DNA from: Deltaproteobacteria bacterium
Lineage (GTDB): Bacteria; Myxococcota_A; UBA796; UBA2385
Direction of reading: 5' to 3'
Assembly (NCBI GenBank): GCA_015489145.1
Contig: WGAH01000626.1
Span: 1 to 5,271, forward strand
DNA length: 5,271 nucleotides
Numbering within the stretch: the first letter of the stretch is position 1; the number at the start of each line of letters is the position of its first letter. The position numbers were made by a program, and so were the translations under genes. The notes beneath the pieces are model-generated. The model had not been told where the DNA came from, made no database searches, and saw nothing but the letters and a program-made list of their open reading frames with translations. Positions 1-3,022 of this stretch are shown here, one piece after another.

Positions 1-317
1 AGGGGCGGCCCGTCCACACCTGCCGGGGCCCGGCGCTTCCCGGCGAGGCGGTGCCCGGCACCCCGGCCTGCTGCGGGGCGCGCGACCCGCTGGCCGCGCA
101 CCACCCCGACCACGCCGCCGAGCTCGGCCGCCGCTTCGCCCGGGACCTCGACGCCGCCCTCGCCCTCCTCGCGGGCCCCGACGAGGAGCCGCCCCCCGCC
201 CTGGCCGCCGACGCCCACTGCGCCGGCTGGCTGCGCGCGCACGGCGCGGCCGTCGCCGACCCGGTGGACTGGCTGCTCGCCGCCGACGAACCGGCCCCCG
301 ACGAGGAGCGCCCATGA
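1..317 (+). CDS. C-terminal part of a cysteine-rich (CCG-like) domain protein, 5' truncated by window edge
   Basis: The frame is open from base 3 to the TGA at 315-317, giving 104 visible residues, and probably starts upstream of the window. Visible residues include C7, the pair C23-C24 in PACCG, and C73 in AHCAGWL followed by a DPVDWLL end. This order (Cys, Cys-Cys-Gly, a helical stretch, a Cys before a hydrophobic strand, then 'dPvewL') resembles the Cys-rich CCG domain of heterodisulfide reductase B and glycolate oxidase/GlpC iron-sulfur subunits, which bind an Fe-S cofactor or relay electrons. The last motif is degenerate, with C-A-G-W where CxxC is usual, so cofactor binding is uncertain. 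A GTG at 51 could be a start, but it would discard C7. The stop overlaps the next gene's ATG (ATGA), so the two are probably co-translated. Family assignment is from motif reading only. Confidence 0.5.
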   Translation, partial: GRPVHTCRGPALPGEAVPGTPACCGARDPLAAHHPDHAAELGRRFARDLDAALALLAGPDEEPPPALAADAHCAGWLRAHGAAVADPVDWLLAADEPAPDEERP

Positions 318-1375
318 GCCAGCTCGGCATGCCCAACCGCTTCCACCGCCCCGAGGGCAGCGGCGCCCGCAACGAGCTGGAGCGCATCTGCCTCATCGTC
401 AACCCGAAGGCCGGGGCCGGCCGCGCCGGGCGGGAGCTCGACACCCTGCGCCGGGCCGCCGACCGGGCCTTCGCCCGCTGGGAGCTCCGGGTCACCGAGG
501 GGCCCGGCCACGCCTCCGAACTCGCCCGGCAGGCCGAGGCCGAGGGCTTCGAGCTGGTCGCCGCCGTGGGCGGGGACGGCACCGCCCACGAGGTGGTCGG
601 GGGGCTGGTGCAACCCGGCGGCAAGCGCCCCAAGGCGATCTTCACCGTCATCCCCATCGGCACCGGCGGCGACCTGGTGCGGAGCCTGCGCGTGCCCCGA
701 CGCCTCAACGAGGCCCTGTGGATCGCGGCCACCGGCATCTCGCTGCCCACCGACGCCGGCCTGGCCACGGTGAGCACCGACGACGGCCCCCGGGAGGAGC
801 CCTTCATCAACGTCGCGGGCTTCGGGGCCCAGGGCGAGGTCGTGGCCCGCGCCAACCGCATGGACAAGCGCTGGGGCGGGCGGGCGGTGTTCCTCGCCGC
901 GACCCTTCGCACGGTGCTCGGCTACCGCCCGGCGCGGGTGGCGATGGCCTGGAGCGACGAAGCGGGGGCCGAGCGCGCGTGGGAGGGCGAGCTGCTGAGC
1001 TGCTTCGTCGCCAACGGCGCCTGGTGCGGCGGCGGCATGTGGGTCGGCCGGGGCGGCACGATGCACGACGGGCTCCTCGACGGCGTGCTCCTGGAGCCCA
1101 GCCCGCTGCGCCGGCAGCTCCCCCGGGTGCATCACCTCTACGACGGCCGCGTCGAGGCCCTTCCCGGCGCCCGCCGCTTCCGGGCCACCCGGGTCGAGGT
1201 CCGCCCGGCCGGGGATGGGGCCGGCACCCCCGTCGACCTCGACGGCGAGACCCCCGGCCGGCTCCCGGCGCGATTCGAGATCCTGCCCCGCGCCCTGCAC
1301 GTCCGGGGGGGCTGGGTCCACAACCCGCTGCTCCAGGCCGATCCGGCCCGGCCGGCTTCCCCCGCCGACACCTGA
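314..1375 (+). CDS. Diacylglycerol/lipid kinase family protein (YegS/LCB5-like)
   Basis: This 353-residue protein has the DAGK catalytic-domain signatures in order. NPKAGAGR (30-37) is the N-terminal phosphate-binding strand and loop, GGDGT (86-90) is the nucleotide-binding motif, and IPIGTGGD (113-120) is the second glycine loop. A GGGM...HDGLLDG segment lies at 239-257, and a DGE (310-312) near the end sits in the usual C-terminal beta-sandwich position. The family transfers phosphate from ATP to diacylglycerol, sphingoid bases or related lipids at the cytoplasmic face of the membrane; the substrate here cannot be read. Length is a little above the usual 290-330 because of N- and C-terminal extensions. 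The second loop reads GTGGD where GTGND is usual. The ATG at 314 follows GAGGAG (303-308) by 5 bases and overlaps the upstream stop, supporting translational coupling. No membrane segment or signal peptide is evident. Confidence 0.9.
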   Translation: MSQLGMPNRFHRPEGSGARNELERICLIVNPKAGAGRAGRELDTLRRAADRAFARWELRVTEGPGHASELARQAEAEGFELVAAVGGDGTAHEVVGGLVQPGGKRPKAIFTVIPIGTGGDLVRSLRVPRRLNEALWIAATGISLPTDAGLATVSTDDGPREEPFINVAGFGAQGEVVARANRMDKRWGGRAVFLAATLRTVLGYRPARVAMAWSDEAGAERAWEGELLSCFVANGAWCGGGMWVGRGGTMHDGLLDGVLLEPSPLRRQLPRVHHLYDGRVEALPGARRFRATRVEVRPAGDGAGTPVDLDGETPGRLPARFEILPRALHVRGGWVHNPLLQADPARPASPADT

Positions 1376-1400
1376 GCGAGGTCAGCGATTCGCGCGGCCC

Positions 1401-1421
1401 GGCGGCGCCGGCCGCGCCGCC
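1401..1421 (+). terminator. GC hairpin 25 bases after the lipid kinase gene
   Basis: A perfect 8-bp stem, GGCGGCGC (1401-1408) with GCGCCGCC (1414-1421), closes a 5-base loop. It lies just after the stop at 1375 and could halt or protect the 3' end of the upstream operon transcript. No T-tract follows, so it is not a classical intrinsic terminator. In sequence this GC-rich an 8-bp inverted repeat is less surprising than it would be elsewhere. Confidence 0.4.
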
Positions 1422-1604
1422 CTCCCTCGCGCCCCAACCCGAACAGGAAGCCGTCCTCGACGGCGATGCCGCGCCTCGTCCGGCTCCGGGGAGCCGCGGG
1501 GAGGGCGGTTCGCACGGCTTGTAGTTTTTTGGAGTTGCTCGTTTCTTGTTATCCGCACCCCACCCGTTCGCGGCCGCGGTGCAACGTTTTCCCGCCGTGG
1601 TGTC

Positions 1605-1633
1605 TCGACAACATGACCTTTGATGGTTATCCT
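1605..1633 (+). promoter_or_regulatory. Candidate sigma-70 promoter for the HU gene
   Basis: TCGACA (1605-1610, 5 of 6 to TTGACA) is separated by 17 bases from TATCCT (1628-1633, 4 of 6 to TATAAT). It lies inside the A+T-rich stretch and would start transcription near 1640, leaving a leader of about 105 bases before the ATG at 1746. Other poorer hexamers occur nearby, so the exact promoter is uncertain. Confidence 0.45.
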
Positions 1634-1732
1634 GGCGTTGACCGCTTCACGAAAACCCCGACGGATGAATTCTCATCGACAGATCGTGTTTTAGGTTTTT
1701 GCCAGAATTACCATCTCAACCCCAACCCACAA

Positions 1733-1739
1733 AGAGGAG
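1733..1739 (+). promoter_or_regulatory. Ribosome-binding site of the HU gene
   Basis: AGAGGAG at 1733-1739 sits 6 bases before the ATG at 1746. This is a strong, well-spaced Shine-Dalgarno sequence that fixes the start and fits an abundantly made protein. Confidence 0.85.
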
Positions 1740-1745
1740 TGAAGC

Positions 1746-2021
1746 ATGAACAAGGCCGATCTCACCGAGAAGCTCGCCGCCCAGGCCAACATCCCCAAGG
1801 TCCGCGCCGCGCACTACATCAACATCATCGTCGGCGCCATCCAGGAGGCCCTCGTCAGCGGCGAGAAGGTCACGATCTCCGACTTCGGCACCTTCAACGT
1901 CTCCAACCGCCGCCAGTTCAAGGGCCACAACCCCAAGAACGGCAGCGAGATCCTCGTGCCGCCCCGCCGCATTCCCGTGTTCCGGGCCGGCAAGGGCCTG
2001 AAGGACGCCCTCAACTCGTAG
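1746..2021 (+). CDS. hup: HU family DNA-binding protein
   Basis: This 91-residue protein has the normal length for the HU/IHF family of small dimeric nucleoid proteins that bind and bend DNA. The N-terminal helices (about 3-38) start NKADLTEKLA. The signature strand FGTF is at 47-50. The beta-arm carries the HNPKNG tip with the DNA-intercalating proline at residue 63, the same number as in E. coli HU. The C-terminus, FRAGKGLKDALN, matches the family's conserved end. The arm differs from E. coli HU: F58 and H61 replace arginines, and D46 replaces the glycine before FGTF. It is closer to HU than to IHF alpha or beta, but the gene symbol is generic and the number of paralogues in this genome is unknown. 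It appears monocistronic, with an A+T-rich promoter region in front and a strong hairpin behind. Confidence 0.95.
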   Translation: MNKADLTEKLAAQANIPKVRAAHYINIIVGAIQEALVSGEKVTISDFGTFNVSNRRQFKGHNPKNGSEILVPPRRIPVFRAGKGLKDALNS

Positions 2022-2040
2022 CGCCCGCCCAGGCAGCGCT

Positions 2041-2076
2041 CGCGGCGTCGGCGGTCCCCCGACCGTCGGCGCCGCG
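2041..2076 (+). terminator. 16-bp hairpin after the HU gene, probable terminator without a T-tract
   Basis: The arms 2041-2056 and 2061-2076 pair over 16 positions, including two G-T (G-U) wobbles, and close a CCCC loop. The hairpin starts 19 bases after the HU stop codon. It is the most stable hairpin noticed in the window and sits where a transcript end is expected. No run of T follows, so termination may need Rho or the hairpin may mainly stabilise the mRNA 3' end. Confidence 0.6.
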
Positions 2077-2099
2077 CCGTGTTCGGCGCCCGCCGCCGG

Positions 2100-2127
2100 T
2101 TGACGCGGCGCCTGAACCGAGTAGGAA
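2100..2127 (+). promoter_or_regulatory. Weak promoter candidate for ribA
   Basis: TTGACG (2100-2105, 5 of 6) is followed after 16 bases by TAGGAA (2122-2127, only 3 of 6). It lies between the HU hairpin and ribA and would give a leader of about 60 bases. The -10 match is poor, so this is tentative. No FMN riboswitch is recognisable in the leader. Confidence 0.3.
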
Positions 2128-2196
2128 GCAGGGCCGCGCCGGCGTGGCGCCCCGTCATCGCCGCCCCCGTCGGCCGGTGAAGAGGACGGCTGAGCC

Positions 2197-2823
2197 ATGA
2201 AGACCGCCACGCTCGACGACATCGCGCCCCTGTCGCCGGTCAGCCGCGCCGCCGAGGCCGCGCTGCCCACCCGCTTCGGGACCTTCCGCATCCTCGGCTT
2301 CCACAGCCACCTCGACGGCCAGGACTACGCCGTGCTCGTCCGGGGCGGGATCGAGGGCGCCGAGGCGCTCCCCGTCCGCCTGCACAGCGAGTGCTTCACC
2401 GGCGACGTGTGCGGCAGCCTCCGCTGCGACTGCCGCGACCAGCTCGAGGCCTCCCTCGAGTTCCTCGGGCGCGCCGAGCGCGGGGCGCTGATCTACCTGC
2501 ACCAGGAAGGCCGGGGCATCGGGCTGATCAACAAGATCCGCGCCTACGCGCTCCAGGACGACGGCCTCGACACGGTCGAGGCGAACCACGCCCTCGGATT
2601 CCCCGACGATCTGCGCGACTACGAGGTCGCCGCCGCCATCCTCAAGGCGCTGGGCGTGCGGAGCGTGCGCCTGCTCACCAACAACCCGCGCAAGGTCGAG
2701 GGCCTCGAAAAGCACGGCGTCCCCGTCGTCGGCCGCATCCCGGTCATCACCGCCCGCAACGCGCACAACGCCCGCTACCTCGACACGAAGCGCCTCAAGA
2801 GCGGCCACCTCCTCGACGGCTGA
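2197..2823 (+). CDS. ribA: GTP cyclohydrolase II
   Basis: This 208-residue enzyme matches E. coli RibA (196 residues) over its whole length, with about 12 extra N-terminal residues. It opens the imidazole ring of GTP to give 2,5-diamino-6-ribosylamino-pyrimidinone 5'-phosphate, formate and pyrophosphate, the first step of riboflavin synthesis in the cytoplasm. The zinc cysteines C66, C77 and C79 keep the C-x10-C-x-C spacing. RLHSE (61-65), EGRGIGL (104-110), Y117, D138, R140, TNNP (161-164) and K166 correspond to known GTP-binding and catalytic positions. The end, YLDTK...GHLL, is typical. No RibB (DHBP synthase) domain is fused, so this is stand-alone RibA, not RibBA. H102 replaces the arginine usual before QEGR. 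The ATG at 2197 follows AGAGGA (2181-2186) by 10 bases. No other rib gene is adjacent. Confidence 0.96.
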   Translation: MKTATLDDIAPLSPVSRAAEAALPTRFGTFRILGFHSHLDGQDYAVLVRGGIEGAEALPVRLHSECFTGDVCGSLRCDCRDQLEASLEFLGRAERGALIYLHQEGRGIGLINKIRAYALQDDGLDTVEANHALGFPDDLRDYEVAAAILKALGVRSVRLLTNNPRKVEGLEKHGVPVVGRIPVITARNAHNARYLDTKRLKSGHLLDG

Positions 2824-2838
2824 ACCCCGTCCCCGCCC

Positions 2839-2877
2839 CGCGCGCCGCCGCGGAGGTCGCGGCCCGGCCGGCGCGCG
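2839..2877 (+). terminator. Nested hairpin after ribA
   Basis: An outer 9-bp stem, CGCGCGCCG (2839-2847) with CGGCGCGCG (2869-2877), encloses an inner 5-bp hairpin, CCGCG (2848-2852) with CGCGG (2858-2862). The structure starts 15 bases after the ribA stop and ends 2 bases before the next promoter's -35 element. It could end the ribA transcript, but no T-tract follows and the local sequence is almost all G and C, so chance pairing is possible. Confidence 0.4.
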
Positions 2878-2879
2878 CA

Positions 2880-2909
2880 TTGACACCGGCGCCCCACGGC
2901 GGCTACAAA
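2880..2909 (+). promoter_or_regulatory. Sigma-70 type promoter for the surface lipoprotein gene
   Basis: A perfect TTGACA (2880-2885) is followed after 18 bases by TACAAA (2904-2909, 4 of 6 to TATAAT). These are the only A+T-rich hexamers in a very GC-rich gap. Transcription would begin near 2916, leaving a leader of about 47 bases before the ATG at 2963. Confidence 0.65.
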
Positions 2910-2952
2910 CTCCGGGTACGCGCCCCCCTGGTGTGCCGGCTCCCGCGACCCT

Positions 2953-2957
2953 GGAGG
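2953..2957 (+). promoter_or_regulatory. Ribosome-binding site that decides the lipoprotein start
   Basis: GGAGG at 2953-2957 lies 5 bases before the ATG at 2963. A GTG at 2933 in the same frame is open but has no comparable site, and using it would put 10 extra residues, including an acidic pair, ahead of the signal peptide. The ATG at 2963 is therefore preferred. Confidence 0.8.
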
Positions 2958-2962
2958 ACCTC

Positions 2963-3022
2963 ATGCGCTCTGCCGCCGCGCGCGCGATCGCCCTGCTGAC
3001 CGCTGTCGGCGCCGTCGGATGC
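2963..3022 (+). other. Lipoprotein signal peptide with lipobox
   Basis: Residues 1-20 have basic residues R2 and R7, a hydrophobic core (about 8-18) and A17-V18-G19-C20. Gly before Cys fits the lipobox rule; Ala at -3 is less common than Leu. Cleavage before C20 by signal peptidase II is the likely processing, but signal peptidase I cleavage cannot be excluded. Confidence 0.7.

Larger units (their letters stand above)
1376..1745. other. 370-base non-coding gap with an A+T-rich leader upstream of the HU gene
   Basis: No credible gene was seen here. The left half (1376-1500) is GC-rich and holds small hairpins at 1401-1421, 1450-1464 (6-bp stem, 3-base loop) and 1481-1496 (6-bp stem, 4-base loop). 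From about 1501 to 1740 the composition drops sharply to about 52% G+C by hand count, and to about 43% in 1681-1740, with T-runs at 1525-1530 and 1696-1700. A small inverted repeat, GATGA/TCATC around ATTC, lies at 1664-1677. The A+T-rich part contains the promoter candidate at 1605-1633 and ends in the HU ribosome-binding site. The composition suits a strong promoter with a long leader, possibly bent DNA bound by nucleoid proteins; binding is inference. Confidence 0.7.

Noticed and set aside
718..1524. An overlapping plus-strand open frame inside and beyond the lipid kinase gene.
   Set aside because: The translation is Arg/Pro/Gly-rich low complexity; the lipid kinase frame carries all family motifs.
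1519..1552. TTGTAG and TGTTAT near the T-run at 1525-1530 as a promoter, or the T-run as an intrinsic terminator tail.
   Set aside because: The hexamer spacing is 22 bases, too long, and the nearest hairpin (1481-1496) ends about 28 bases before the T-run.
1638..1670. TTGACC at 1638-1643 as the -35 of a second HU promoter.
   Set aside because: No acceptable -10 hexamer falls 16-18 bases downstream; the nearest A+T-rich hexamers are too far away.
2022..2196. A possible FMN riboswitch upstream of ribA.
   Set aside because: I could not recognise the conserved RFN sequence blocks; only a strong hairpin and a weak promoter candidate are visible. A covariance-model search would settle it.
1466..2200. 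A plus-strand open frame running through the A+T-rich leader and across the HU gene in another frame.
   Set aside because: It overlaps the whole HU gene out of frame. The ATG at 1613 within it has no ribosome-binding site, and the residues after 1746 become the Arg/Pro/Gln-rich type typical of frame shadows.
2933..2962. GTG at 2933 as the start of the lipoprotein.
   Set aside because: It lacks a Shine-Dalgarno sequence, whereas GGAGG sits 5 bases before the ATG at 2963, and the shorter form gives a clean signal peptide.
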